In this document: positions 1 through 8,930 of the stretch, piece by piece
How positions within the stretch are numbered: position 1 is the first letter of the stretch
Layout of the letters: each line of letters starts with the position of its first letter
From: Paulinella micropora
Lineage: Eukaryota; Cercozoa; Imbricatea; Euglyphida
DNA: 40,770 nt
Direction: 5' to 3'
NCBI GenBank assembly: GCA_009731375.1
Contig: BJOX01000149.1
Location: forward strand, 731,700-772,469
The notes under the pieces: generated by a model
Told to the model about the DNA's origin: nothing
Database searches by the model: none
Seen by the model: the letters and a program-made list of their open reading frames with translations, nothing else
Program-made: the position numbers and the translations under genes

Positions 1-413
1 GTATCACCAGTGAAAGCGAAATTCAATTTATTAACGGAGTTCAAAGTTATAACTACGGAGTTGGGGGTAATTGCTGAATTAATCGCAGTTTGAAGAGCGG
101 TAATAAATGCATCAATGGTGTATTGATTTGCTGCTACGATTGCCGTTTTCGTAGCCGATCCCGTTGTTTTAATCAATGTGAGAGTGTTGGCATAACTCGG
201 TATGTTTGGGAAAACATTTGGGATAGAGATACTTTTAACGACATAAGCACTGATTATATCAATATTACGACCAGTTGCTGGTAAATCAACGACGAAACGG
301 CCATTGTGAGTAGAAGCGGATTTGGATTCTGTTTTATCACTTGAGGAGACACGAAGGAGGAAATTTTTTCTCGTGCGCTTTTCATCCTCCAATTGAGAGA
401 TCGTGAACGCCAT
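1..413 (-). CDS. Partial virion protein, candidate penton/minor capsid protein
   Basis: A continuous minus-strand frame of 137 codons starts at the ATG complementary to 411-413 and runs off the window edge, so only the N-terminus is present. It begins MAFTISQLEDEKRTRKNF and contains a stretch around residues 55-70 (VVKSISIPNVFPNI) of the type seen near the N-terminus of penton/minor capsid proteins of virophages and Polinton-like viruses, where a beta-rich domain follows. It is the most distal of a co-oriented series with the nuclease, capsid protein and packaging ATPase, which is where a penton gene would be expected. The start is favoured because a TATATATA palindrome lies directly upstream. 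The penton call is an inference from context and a weak motif; a generic structural protein is the alternative. Confidence 0.45.
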   Translation of the reverse strand, partial: MAFTISQLEDEKRTRKNFLLRVSSSDKTESKSASTHNGRFVVDLPATGRNIDIISAYVVKSISIPNVFPNIPSYANTLTLIKTTGSATKTAIVAANQYTIDAFITALQTAINSAITPNSVVITLNSVNKLNFAFTGD

Positions 414-414
414 T

Positions 415-426
415 GCTATATATAGC
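415..426 (-). promoter_or_regulatory. AT-rich palindromic promoter candidate
   Basis: The perfect 12-bp palindrome GCTATATATAGC ends one base before the start codon of the gene at 1-413. Similar TATATATA or TATAATATA motifs sit directly upstream of other starts in the AT-rich block (3171-3178, 7327-7349, 10164-10185). Promoter function is inferred from this recurrence. Confidence 0.4.
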
Positions 427-448
427 AAAAAATATTGTTCTAATTAAA

Positions 449-1132
449 TTAAAATCCCATCAAACATAAACCGATTGGAAGTGCCTCCATGTTTCGTTTG
501 TGAGTTTTGGTTTTTCTATGTTTAGAAATACTATCCTTTCTTGAAAAATCACCACATTCACATTGCACTCTAACAGACCCTCTTTCTCGTGATAATTGGT
601 TTAGATATTCCTTGTTTTTTTCACGATATAATCTATCTCTTTCTGCTATTTTGGCTTTATTATCGGTTCTATATTCTTTAGCGATTTGTTGAAAATATTC
701 AATGTGCTTCTCGCGATATTCTTTTTTCTTTTTAGCCAGATGTTCTTTGTTTCGTTCATTATATTCTCGTTTGTGTTGTTTTACATATTCAGCATTGTCT
801 TTATGCCATTCATTCACACTCCGACCTGCGACATATTTATTTACACACTTGTTTTCCCTTATACATTCGCCTTCCCTTTTATTAAGTTGGGCGAGTGTTT
901 CGCACGGGTAGTATTCCAAAAGTTCAATATAGGCATCACCATGTTTGATTATTTCAAAACTGGAGTAATATTTATGTTTCTTTTCTTCTTTTTTCCAGAG
1001 TTCATAAGTGTAGCGATGGTTTGACATACGAGCGGACAATTCTTGTGTGGTGCTTCCTATGTAAATTTTATCTGTTTGGTGAGACCTAATAGCATAGATT
1101 TTCCCATTTTGACAATTTCCAACCCGTGGCAT
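449..1132 (-). CDS. GIY-YIG family endonuclease with C-terminal zinc-finger-like tail
   Basis: A 227-residue protein. The GIY-YIG core is at residues ~11-28 as KIYAIRS...IYIGST, followed by an Arg in the LSARMSNHR segment and a Glu in NKREGECI, matching the order of the catalytic Tyr, Arg and Glu of the family. Residues ~105-190 are highly charged, with repeated (K/R)EY(R/N) units predicted to be helical. Residues ~193-215 carry C-x-C plus H-x5-H (CECGDFSRKDSISKHRKTKTH), a possible zinc finger for DNA binding. Such nucleases nick or cut DNA and are common as free-standing or homing enzymes in giant viruses, virophages and Polinton-like viruses. It lies between the candidate penton and the capsid gene on the same strand. 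Whether it serves replication or integration, or is a selfish homing gene, cannot be told here. Confidence 0.85.
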   Translation of the reverse strand: MPRVGNCQNGKIYAIRSHQTDKIYIGSTTQELSARMSNHRYTYELWKKEEKKHKYYSSFEIIKHGDAYIELLEYYPCETLAQLNKREGECIRENKCVNKYVAGRSVNEWHKDNAEYVKQHKREYNERNKEHLAKKKKEYREKHIEYFQQIAKEYRTDNKAKIAERDRLYREKNKEYLNQLSRERGSVRVQCECGDFSRKDSISKHRKTKTHKRNMEALPIGLCLMGF

Positions 1133-1229
1133 ATTGTATTATGTTGTATATTGCGATATGTTTATATGGTTATTTTTATCTTTTTTGTTTAAACTACACA
1201 TACTAAGAGAGATTTTAAATAAATAAGGG

Positions 1230-2648
1230 CTATTGTTTGACCACGCATCTACTGGGATAAATAGAAGCGACTTTGACATATTTCAACCAAGCGGTAATGG
1301 CACGATTTTCATTATAATCGGCCGCATAACGAAGAGTGACCTCAGCAGTTCGTGAGTTATTGACTGCGAGACCAGATGCACCAATGTGTGGCGATTGATT
1401 GAGTGTCTGGATAATGGTAGCAAAACCACCATTGGTGGTAGTTGCGGTAACATCGGAATCGCCATAAAACTTGCGAAAGTTTTCAAGTGAAACAGAGGAA
1501 GTCATATAAGGATCACGAATACCCATAGTTGCTTGGAGATTGTTAATATACAATTCTGCACACCCTCGTTGAACGGCAGCCAAACTATCGGTGCTACCAC
1601 CAATTTCCATCTTCTGCTGAGGAGCATACCAATCACCGATACGGCACTGATACTGCTTATAAGGCATTTGAGCAGTTCCAAGGTTATCAATAGCAACACT
1701 ATCAGCGAGCACATTTTGCGTGACGATATACAAGCACTGAGCACGAGCAACGGCCTTATTCACTTGAAGGTTGAAATCATCGCTCGTTCCGGGGTTTGCC
1801 TTCTGGTTGTAATATGTTTCATAAGTGTATGGAAGGCCTTCCTTGCTTCCCATCTGTTCCAAAATATTTCTCTGCACGGCGGGAGCAAGAGAGAGTGTCT
1901 CCAACATAACAACTGGATTTGATATGGTGAAAGTCAAAGCAGCGCCAGTAATCCCAGCCGCTGCCTTCCCGTCAAGGGTGCCAATAACAGACAATGCTTC
2001 CTGAGGCGGTGCAAATGTCAAACGAAGTCTCATACCACTAATCAAAGAAGGAGGAATGAGAGTTTCTTCATTAAACACTCCAGAGAAATAATGAAGAGGA
2101 ACACAAACTTTCAAATAACTACCAGTGCCTACGACAGTTGGAGTATTAACGGAAAAGTTAGGAACATCAGTAGTAGCACCAATGCCATTGCTAACAGATA
2201 AAGCCTCTCGTTGTCCCGCCATCTGTGCCTGACCGCGGTAATCAAGAGGATAGTGCCACGGGAGAATATTTCGCACCATCTTGTTCAAATCTTCAATTCG
2301 TTCCAGTTCGCTACCATCCTTACTTTCTAGTAGAAATCTTTCAAAAATAGCGGTAGCGGGTGTATTTAGGAAACCAATACCGCAGTTATTCCCCGCGGTC
2401 GTAACCAACCCGTCGGCCTTGATATCAAACGACAAATAGCAATTCTTTCCATAAACAAAATCAGTGCTTGCCTGTAGTGTAAAAATCATTTCAGTCCCCG
2501 ACGAAGAGGTATAAGTCTGCTGATCGGAGAAGTTCTTCTTAAAGATGCTCCCCTGCTCCGTGAGTGCCAAGTTTGCGGGCAACTCATACTTGAGGTTGTT
2601 GAGGGACATCAACTCCTCCGTGTTCTTCATGTCTTTTGTTTCACTCAT
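1230..2648 (-). CDS. Major capsid protein, double jelly-roll type (Polinton-like virus)
   Basis: A 472-residue intact protein, a usual size for capsid proteins of Polinton-like viruses, adintoviruses and virophages. The central segment VCVPLHYFSGVFNEETLIPP followed by SLISGMRLRLTF (about residues 180-213) resembles the conserved 'PL..LSG.F....LIP..L.SG.RL.L' strand region of these capsids. The sequence is rich in beta-branched residues and has no signal peptide or membrane segment. The start ATG is followed by a polar tail (MSETKDMKNTEEL); an AT-rich TATATTTAT lies about 25 bases upstream. It is co-transcribed in sense with the ATPase and minor proteins, forming a morphogenesis module. The call is strong from architecture and context; the exact family needs profile searches or a structure prediction. 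Confidence 0.8.
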   Translation of the reverse strand: MSETKDMKNTEELMSLNNLKYELPANLALTEQGSIFKKNFSDQQTYTSSSGTEMIFTLQASTDFVYGKNCYLSFDIKADGLVTTAGNNCGIGFLNTPATAIFERFLLESKDGSELERIEDLNKMVRNILPWHYPLDYRGQAQMAGQREALSVSNGIGATTDVPNFSVNTPTVVGTGSYLKVCVPLHYFSGVFNEETLIPPSLISGMRLRLTFAPPQEALSVIGTLDGKAAAGITGAALTFTISNPVVMLETLSLAPAVQRNILEQMGSKEGLPYTYETYYNQKANPGTSDDFNLQVNKAVARAQCLYIVTQNVLADSVAIDNLGTAQMPYKQYQCRIGDWYAPQQKMEIGGSTDSLAAVQRGCAELYINNLQATMGIRDPYMTSSVSLENFRKFYGDSDVTATTTNGGFATIIQTLNQSPHIGASGLAVNNSRTAEVTLRYAADYNENRAITAWLKYVKVASIYPSRCVVKQ

Positions 2649-2712
2649 GATTGTAAAGGCTCGGACTTATATTTATGCGATAAAAAAATAATTATTTGCA
2701 AATTTAATTAAT

Positions 2713-2747
2713 CAATAGTGTGCTATTGACAATTGTCCTAAGGGACT
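2713..2747 (-). terminator. Two adjacent hairpins at the 3' end of the 134-residue gene
   Basis: CAATAG-TGTG-CTATTG (2713-2728) and GTCC-TAAG-GGAC (2736-2747) are two close palindromes just downstream of the stop of the gene at 2759-3163 and upstream of the capsid gene. Mimivirus and its virophages end transcripts at hairpins, so a similar 3'-end signal is plausible; function here is inferred. Confidence 0.4.
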
Positions 2748-2758
2748 AATTAATTGAG

Positions 2759-3163
2759 TTATTCATCGGGCAAAAACACATTTTTTATTTTTCTTACATC
2801 ACCTTGTATTGAGGCTAAGGTGGTATCACGGCCTTCTCTGCTATCAAGTTGATACTCTCGGGAAGTTGCACTCTTCACTGCTTTTTGTAAAAATTTCAAA
2901 CTAGACACGGCAGTATCTAAATCAACAACATCTGTGGTTCCTTTGTCGCTGACATCTGGCAACATGCTCTGCAAGTCATAAGTCGGCACTGGGTATAAAT
3001 TAGAATAATCCGTAAGGTCTTGATTGACTAATGGTGCTCCTTTGTCAGACCACAATTCAAAATGGTTCAATTGCATTGCATCGCTAGTTTGTCTGTTTGC
3101 TTCGTTTAGTTTATTGACGAATTCGCCAGATAACTTGTTCGCCGCGCGGGTGTTTCTAATCAT
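2759..3163 (-). CDS. Hypothetical protein of the capsid module
   Basis: A 134-residue, mostly helical, soluble protein with no family I recognise. The first ~30 residues are basic/polar (MIRNTRAANKLSGEF...), the middle has an Asp- and Leu-rich section (LQSMLPDVSDKGTTDVVDLD) and the end is charged (DVRKIKNVFLPDE). It lies between the capsid gene and another small gene, all on the minus strand, and is preceded by TATATATA seven bases before its start. A minor virion or assembly role is likely from position only. The reading frame is intact. Confidence 0.7.
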   Translation of the reverse strand: MIRNTRAANKLSGEFVNKLNEANRQTSDAMQLNHFELWSDKGAPLVNQDLTDYSNLYPVPTYDLQSMLPDVSDKGTTDVVDLDTAVSSLKFLQKAVKSATSREYQLDSREGRDTTLASIQGDVRKIKNVFLPDE

Positions 3164-3170
3164 CCTCTTG

Positions 3171-3178
3171 TATATATA
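3171..3178 (-). promoter_or_regulatory. TATATATA element upstream of the 134-residue gene
   Basis: TATATATA lies 7 bases before the start codon complementary to 3161-3163, in the short spacer between two co-oriented genes. It resembles the element at 415-426. Promoter role inferred. Confidence 0.4.
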
Positions 3179-3634
3179 CTAACAAGGGATATTATTCTCT
3201 TTCATAAATTTAATTATATTAACTAGTTTGTTGTATGAGGCCGATTTACTCATTCGCTCATCCAAGTCTCTCGCGATTTTATCCCACTCTCCGTCTGGTG
3301 TCATTTCCACTGGTTTGGCACTTGGCGGTGGTGTAGTATTTGTGATAGGATTTGGCAGTAGTTCTGCTGTCTTTCTATTCAATGATAAATCAACTGGCGG
3401 TGCCGATGTTTCAATGGGCGAGGGGTTAGAAGGGGCTTGTATTTTCTTTTTTCTTGGTGCTCTTGGCTTAAGTTGCGATGGAATTTCACCAGACTTGATT
3501 TTGTTGTGTATTTGGATTACTCCCTCATATTCTGGTGTGCCTTTCTTGATGGTATACATTCCTTTAATGCCATTCTGTTGGCGGTAAATACTCACTGCTT
3601 GGTTGTAAGTTGTCGTAAATAACCTAGTGCTCAT
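3179..3634 (-). CDS. Hypothetical protein with basic and proline-rich linker
   Basis: A 151-residue intact protein. Residues ~1-50 (MSTRLFTTTYNQAVSIYRQQ...) look like a small folded domain, followed by a basic patch (KPRAPRKKK, ~57-65), a Pro/Ser/Thr-rich linker (~66-110) and a helical C-terminus ending NNIPC. The basic patch could bind nucleic acid. It sits between the packaging ATPase and the 134-residue gene on the same strand. No family is recognised; minor core protein or packaging cofactor are possibilities based on position only. Confidence 0.7.
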   Translation of the reverse strand: MSTRLFTTTYNQAVSIYRQQNGIKGMYTIKKGTPEYEGVIQIHNKIKSGEIPSQLKPRAPRKKKIQAPSNPSPIETSAPPVDLSLNRKTAELLPNPITNTTPPPSAKPVEMTPDGEWDKIARDLDERMSKSASYNKLVNIIKFMKENNIPC

Positions 3635-3688
3635 ATTATATTATTAATAAATATAAAAAAATTGCTTTTAAAACTAATTAGCCTTACT

Positions 3689-4558
3689 TCAAGTTTTTAA
3701 GTGTAAAATGGTATCAAAGTTCTTCCTGAATACCTGTCGCTTATCCGCTATTCTATTGTTAATGAATAGAAAAGAATAAGGCTCCGCTGTGGCATGTCTA
3801 ATAAGCACATCCATCTCTTTATCAGTCAGATATTGACTTTCATGCTCCGCTTTTATTCGTTCAATCTCCGATCGTTTCACACCCGAAAATATGGCAATAT
3901 AATGGGCATTTATTCTTACATTGCGGGGAATTTGCATGTATGATTGTGTCGTTATCCATACGGATACTTTGGCATGTGTTGAAGCAAAAGCGATTTCTTG
4001 TAATACTTCGTGTTTAAGAAACTTGCGGGATTGTGCCACATCATCACAAATGATTAATATCTTTGGTGCTTTTTCGTATCCCTTCGCCTCTATTTTGCTT
4101 TTCTGTTCGTCAAATATTCGTCGCAATAATTCTGGCTTGTCCTCTCGTATGATATGGTCGTCTTTCAATTTCAAAACATCCGTAAGCATCTTAGAAGGAG
4201 ATAAACAAAACATATAAATCTCGTCCCACCAGCCCTTAAGCATGTGTTTATTACCTAGCAGGTTGGCGATCATAACGGACTTGCCACTGCCCGTAGCACC
4301 ACAAATGATGAATAGCCCCATCCCCGGAAGGATGTTTCCCCTTTGAAGTGGTTTCTCTTTGACACTATCCCGCTCGGACTCTATTGCCTCAATTTTCAAA
4401 CCTTTTTTAAATTTTTGTTCTTTTTTGGGTAATTCCGTTATGACTGGACGGCTGACTTGAAATTCATTTTCGTGTAATTCATCAATCTTACTGCCTTCAA
4501 GTGCCGTTCGTAAAAGTGTTTTTCGTGGTAGTCTATTTGGTCTAAGTCCTCGTTTCAT
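3689..4558 (-). CDS. A32-like (FtsK/HerA superfamily) genome-packaging ATPase
   Basis: A 289-residue intact protein. Walker A is GATGSGKS at residues ~84-91; Walker B is KILIICDD at ~166-173; WITTQS (~201-206) fits the following conserved strand with a sensor-type polar residue. The ATPase powers insertion of the viral genome into preformed capsids and is a core morphogenesis gene of Polinton-like viruses, virophages, adintoviruses and nucleocytoviruses. The N-terminal ~65 residues are basic and likely disordered, which is usual. It is eight bases from the stop of the large phospholipase-like gene upstream, so the two are probably one transcription unit. No damage seen. Confidence 0.9.
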   Translation of the reverse strand: MKRGLRPNRLPRKTLLRTALEGSKIDELHENEFQVSRPVITELPKKEQKFKKGLKIEAIESERDSVKEKPLQRGNILPGMGLFIICGATGSGKSVMIANLLGNKHMLKGWWDEIYMFCLSPSKMLTDVLKLKDDHIIREDKPELLRRIFDEQKSKIEAKGYEKAPKILIICDDVAQSRKFLKHEVLQEIAFASTHAKVSVWITTQSYMQIPRNVRINAHYIAIFSGVKRSEIERIKAEHESQYLTDKEMDVLIRHATAEPYSFLFINNRIADKRQVFRKNFDTILHLKT

Positions 4559-4566
4559 TATTATAC

Positions 4567-7326
4567 TTAAGCATTGAGAAAATAGTTTTGATTGTATCTA
4601 TAATTATCATATTCAACACCATAAGGCATGGGCGGGTGTGCATAGTTGGTGAAGAATGGCGAGTATGGGCTTCCAAAAGAATAGTCAGACGGGGGATTAA
4701 TCAATGGTTTAAAATCTTTTCTTTCTGCTCTAGTTTGCACTTGTGGCGGAATTTCTGCTTTGAAGTTCTTAATCATTCTAGCCTTAACGGACGGCATTCT
4801 TACCTTCTCCGACACTCTCTTAACAATAACTGCCCTGTTATAACGATTTATCATCATGTTATTGTTAGTGTTTCCAAACTGGGTGTTATCGTGCAACTCA
4901 TACATAGGAGCATCAAGCACACGATCTGATCGCTCCTTATTTCCTTTGATTAGAATATTGGTTTTAGTTGTTCCAATTCCTCCATTCGGGTCGGACGGCA
5001 TAGTAAAGCGGGCAAGATTAATCAATTCCCTCCGTTGTTCTGCTGGTGTTTTCCCGATAAGTCTATCAACCAACTCATCAATCGCCCTCATAGAATCAAC
5101 CATGGATTGATTTGGTGTAGTGTTTGGGTCTGGGTCTTTGCTTTCCGCATATTCCTTGTATGCTGGGTCATTAATATTAGCACTTTTTTCAACGAATGGA
5201 AGTCCCGCTTTTGTGCCACTAAGATAAGTTCCAGTCTGTGTGTTTTCTTCTGGTTCTGGTGCTTTTACTTCATCCTCCCCTTCGGGCGGTGGCGGTGGCG
5301 GGTTCGGTTGCGGTTGCGGTGGTTGGTCTAGCGGTGGTGGTTGCTTAGGTTGTGGCTTAGGTGGCAGTTGTGGCTTAGGTTGTTTCTTTGGTGGCAGTTG
5401 TGGCCTAGGTGGCAGTTGTGGCTTAGGTTGTGTTTGTGGATCGGGTGGTGGTGGTTGATTACTTGGCGGGGGGTTTACTTGTTTCAATTGCTCGTAAAAG
5501 GAATTTCCTTCGTCTTTCCTTCCGTTAACATAAGAAGTTACCGCTCTATTGTATATATCGGCCAATCTTACCGCCTCTGCCTCCTCAAGTTTACCTTCCT
5601 TCAATGGCTTATACACTTGTTGTAATTTGGCAATATTAGTCCTTACTTCTTTTTTTTGGTCTTCGTCTTGAATTGAACTGATTATTTTCGCGGTTGAATA
5701 CTCGTGATATGAATGTTGTTGGTGTTGCGATAATTTTCCATAAAGGTCATTATGAAGTTTGGTAAACAATTCATCACGATATTTATCCAAATCTCCTACC
5801 TTTATCTTATGGTCTCTGCTAAGCACTCTTTCAATGCTGTCAATATCCGCTTCCTTTTGAAACTTTTTACTAGTTAATTTTTTACCGCTTCCTTTGCTAA
5901 CTATGTCGACATAGTCTCGTTTGATGCGGTCTTGGACTTCGGGCGGAAATTCTTTCAGTAATTCATCAATGGAATGTCTGGCAGTTTTTCTTCCCGCGAC
6001 ATCTACTATTTTTTCCCGTGGTGGTGGTGCCTGTGGTTGTACTTCAGCCATTTTTACTTCTGGTATATTATTATGAATATTATTGTTATTATTATTTTCT
6101 GTATTTGATGCTGATGGACTAGACGATATGGTTAAACTAGGCGATGGTATTGATTTAAGCGAACTAGACGACGTGGTGTCGGATGCGGATGCGGATGCGG
6201 TTAAACTGGGCGATGGTATCGGTTTAGGCAAGGCAGGTGATGGTATTGATTTTGGCGGTGGTGATAAGGTTTGAAATTGTGTGGGGTTTGCGATTAACTT
6301 TTCGCTCGCGGAGTAAGAATTGGTTATATTTTTGAGAATATTATCAATTTGGAGGGGGGTATCTTTTTCGTTGGATACTTGTATTAATTCGTTATTTTCT
6401 CGTTCAACTTCAATATTAGAGGCTTTTGACAAGTCTTCATTTTTTATTGATTTCGGATAATATGTGGAACTTACTTTAGTGGCATATTCATACCAATCTT
6501 CAAAGAAATCTTTGTAATTTATCTCAGCCTTTTGTTTATTAATATTTGCTTTAATGACGAAATCACCTTTATCATCAAAACCCCCAACATCTGCTAAATA
6601 TTTATCATACTTAACCATGATCGCATCAACCCTTGTTTTAACTTCTTTGTATTTTTCCGTATCGTCATACATGGTATATGCCATTTCAAAAGGCGCCGTG
6701 AAAGCACGTTTCCCTTGCATGAGAAAAGTAGCAACCCCCCATCCCGCGGTTGCTTTAAGTTCTCTCCACACGCGATTCATATGTTTTTTACTTATATCAC
6801 CGCTATTCAATTTTGTCTTTATTCCACCAAAAACAGATGGAAGTTTTGCGACCATATATTTAAGAACTGCTGTGGATGTTTTCCATTCACGCATCATTAA
6901 TGCTATTTCTTCCATCAACGAGTGGTCTTTGTTTAAAGGCTGCCGAACAATCTTATTTAACTTAAGCATTTCAAACATAAATTTTGCCATAGTCTGACCA
7001 AATATAACCATTTCACTCAATATTGCGTGAGGAGCATTATGATTGTTTCTTGCTTTATCTACATTTACTATGTACATCAAATCCGCTTGATGTCTGACTA
7101 CCTCATCTGATGACATATACATAAGATCATGTCTAACTGCTTCATAATCAATTCTATTCACTGGTAAATGAAACGATTTAGTGCCCATTCTACCATTATA
7201 ACTTAATGCGAAGCGATCTCTCATATTCGTCCCTCGGCCGTTGAAATTGTAGCCCGGAATGTGCCATTCTTCTTCTTTATACACTTCATACGGATTAACA
7301 TCTGTGATTTTTTTTTGTTTGGACAT
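4567..7326 (-). CDS. Large virion protein with N-terminal phospholipase A2-like domain (copy 1)
   Basis: A 919-residue intact protein. Residues ~21-75 resemble the parvovirus/adintovirus phospholipase A2-like domain: a calcium-loop-like YNFNGRGT (~25-32) and an HDxxY motif, RHDLMY (~65-70), which in that family carries the catalytic His-Asp and a supporting Tyr. A helical region follows (~75-300), then a Ser/Pro-rich linker with Asn runs (~350-425), a conserved charged helical domain (~430-630), a Pro/Gln/Lys-rich tract (~635-705) and a C-terminal region ending FLNA. In parvoviruses such domains help virions leave endosomes; here a minor-capsid, membrane-breaching role is inferred. The start at 7326 faces the small plus-strand gene across a 23-base AT-rich spacer. 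The middle domain is nearly identical in DNA to 8290-8915, whereas the N-terminal part is much diverged. Confidence 0.75.
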   Translation of the reverse strand: MSKQKKITDVNPYEVYKEEEWHIPGYNFNGRGTNMRDRFALSYNGRMGTKSFHLPVNRIDYEAVRHDLMYMSSDEVVRHQADLMYIVNVDKARNNHNAPHAILSEMVIFGQTMAKFMFEMLKLNKIVRQPLNKDHSLMEEIALMMREWKTSTAVLKYMVAKLPSVFGGIKTKLNSGDISKKHMNRVWRELKATAGWGVATFLMQGKRAFTAPFEMAYTMYDDTEKYKEVKTRVDAIMVKYDKYLADVGGFDDKGDFVIKANINKQKAEINYKDFFEDWYEYATKVSSTYYPKSIKNEDLSKASNIEVERENNELIQVSNEKDTPLQIDNILKNITNSYSASEKLIANPTQFQTLSPPPKSIPSPALPKPIPSPSLTASASASDTTSSSSLKSIPSPSLTISSSPSASNTENNNNNNIHNNIPEVKMAEVQPQAPPPREKIVDVAGRKTARHSIDELLKEFPPEVQDRIKRDYVDIVSKGSGKKLTSKKFQKEADIDSIERVLSRDHKIKVGDLDKYRDELFTKLHNDLYGKLSQHQQHSYHEYSTAKIISSIQDEDQKKEVRTNIAKLQQVYKPLKEGKLEEAEAVRLADIYNRAVTSYVNGRKDEGNSFYEQLKQVNPPPSNQPPPPDPQTQPKPQLPPRPQLPPKKQPKPQLPPKPQPKQPPPLDQPPQPQPNPPPPPPEGEDEVKAPEPEENTQTGTYLSGTKAGLPFVEKSANINDPAYKEYAESKDPDPNTTPNQSMVDSMRAIDELVDRLIGKTPAEQRRELINLARFTMPSDPNGGIGTTKTNILIKGNKERSDRVLDAPMYELHDNTQFGNTNNNMMINRYNRAVIVKRVSEKVRMPSVKARMIKNFKAEIPPQVQTRAERKDFKPLINPPSDYSFGSPYSPFFTNYAHPPMPYGVEYDNYRYNQNYFLNA

Positions 7327-7349
7327 TTTTATCCGCAGTATAATATATC
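7327..7349. promoter_or_regulatory. Divergent AT-rich promoter spacer
   Basis: Only 23 bases separate the starts of the minus-strand phospholipase-like gene and the plus-strand 71-residue gene, and they contain TATAATATA. Any transcription start signals for both genes must overlap here or lie inside the opposite gene. Confidence 0.4.
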
Positions 7350-7565
7350 ATGGAAAATAAAAAAGAAAAAAGTAAAGACGAACAACAACTTGAAGAATTG
7401 GAAAAACTCGGCAAAGAGATAGACAACATCCGCATTAATCAAAACTTGGTAAATAAGTATCCTGCTGTATTTAGACAGCCAAAGAATATCTTATATCGCC
7501 TGCCACTGACGGATAAGCAACGGGAGACGATTTACAACAATATAGTAAAAGAAAAGGCTGGTTAA
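7350..7565 (+). CDS. Small charged coiled-coil protein (copy 1)
   Basis: A 71-residue, highly charged helical protein beginning MENKKEKSKDEQQLEEL, with heptad-like Leu/Ile spacing in residues 13-30 and a compact C-terminal part (YRLPLTDKQRETIYNN). No known family. Only one or two codons at its start differ from the copy at 10186-10395; from 7362 to 7637 the DNA is identical to 10192-10467. It is the first gene on the plus strand in the element, divergent from the structural module, so it may belong to a different temporal class. Confidence 0.7.
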   Translation: MENKKEKSKDEQQLEELEKLGKEIDNIRINQNLVNKYPAVFRQPKNILYRLPLTDKQRETIYNNIVKEKAG

Positions 7566-7568
7566 TAT

Positions 7569-7644
7569 ATGTTATCAATATTATTGTTTGTATTACCATT
7601 TGTGCTAAGTCGCACGGCTTGCGATTTCTACATTTTAAATAGAG
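7569..7644 (+). CDS. N-terminus of a hydrophobic/signal-anchored protein, cut by contig end
   Basis: Four bases after the previous stop an ATG opens a frame beginning MLSILLFVLPFVLSRTACDF, a signal-peptide- or membrane-anchor-like segment. It continues through AATAGAG to the N gap at 7645. The second copy (10399-10467) diverges exactly after the shared CATTTTA, where the GC-rich block begins. The bases 7638-7644 suggest that in this copy the element continues beyond the point where the other copy is broken. Confidence 0.45.
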
Positions 7645-7654
7645 NNNNNNNNNN

Positions 7655-8166
7655 GGTGCAGCACGTACTTAGATTCACCGTCAAAGAGCAGTTGGCGGTC
7701 GAAATCCACGCCGTAGCAATGCGCGTCAAAAGAGACCAGCGCCAGCCCCGAGCGCCACGGCGACAGCAGCCAGTCAGTGCCCCTGTGCTGCTCGCGACAC
7801 CGGCTCACGACGGCCGGCGGCTGCGGGAGCGAGTCAAGAAACTCCAAGAATACCGGCCACGAACTAATACGCCTGGGAAACCGGTGCATGAGCCTACCGA
7901 AGCGGCGAGGCGCGTGGCAGACATTAAAGAGCGCAAAGGCCGTGCAGCCGTAATCCTGGTCGTGTCGGTACCTCTGCTTGATCTCGGTGGCAAAGGTGCT
8001 GGCGGCCACGAGGCCGCGGCACACACGGAATGGGCGCTGCCCCGGGTGCTCGGGGCGGTGGATGGACACGCAGAGGGTAGGGCGGCCCGCCGGCTCCCGA
8101 GGGACTAGGCAGCAAGAGAAGGTGCGTTGGAAGAGGCTGACCAGGGCCACGGGGGCGCCGTCCCCG
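7655..8166 (-). repeat. Exact 512-bp copy of 10468-10979, isolated between two N gaps
   Basis: This contig appears identical to 10468-10979 and starts at exactly the base where the GC-rich block starts in the gap-free junction. On the minus strand it encodes the same C-terminal part of the GC-rich gene at 10468-11574. It is best read as a redundant contig placed by the scaffolder, or as the junction of a second haplotype/copy, not as an extra gene. Confidence 0.85.
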
Positions 8167-8176
8167 NNNNNNNNNN

Positions 8177-8899
8177 ATTGTGGCTTAGGTGGCAGTTGTG
8201 GCTTAGGTTGTTTCTTTGGTGGCAGTTGTGGCTTAGGTTGTGTTTGTGGATCGGCTGGTTGTGGTGCCTGTGGATCGGCTGGTGGTGGTTGATTACTTGG
8301 CGGGGGGTTTACTTGTTTCAATTGCTCGTAAAAGGAATTTCCTTCGTCTTTCCTTCCGTTAACATAAGAAGTTACCGCTCTATTGTATATATCGGCCAAT
8401 CTTACCGCCTCTGCCTCCTCAAGTTTACCTTCCTTCAATGGCTTATACACTTGTTGTAATTTGGCAATATTAGTCCTTACTTCTTTTTTTTGGTCTTCGT
8501 CTTGAATTGAACTGATTATTTTCGCGGTTGAATACTCGTGATACAGATGTTGTTGGTGTTGCGATAATTTTCCATAAAGGTCATTATGAAGTTTGGTAAA
8601 CAATTCATCACGATATTTATCCAAATCTCCCATCTTTATCTTATGGTCTCTGCTAAGCACTCTTTCAATGCTGTCAATATCCGCTTCCTTTTGAAACTTT
8701 TTACTAGTTAATTTTTTACCGCTTCCTTTGCTAACTATGTCGACATAGTCTTGTTTGATGCGGTCTTGGACTTCGGGCGGAAATTCTTTCAGTAATTCAT
8801 CAATGGAATGTCTGGCAGTTTTTCTTCCCGCGACATCTACTATTTTTTCCCGTGGTGGTGGTGCCTGTGGTTGTACTTCAGCCATTTTTACTTCTGGTA

Positions 8900-8930
<31 letters not shown>

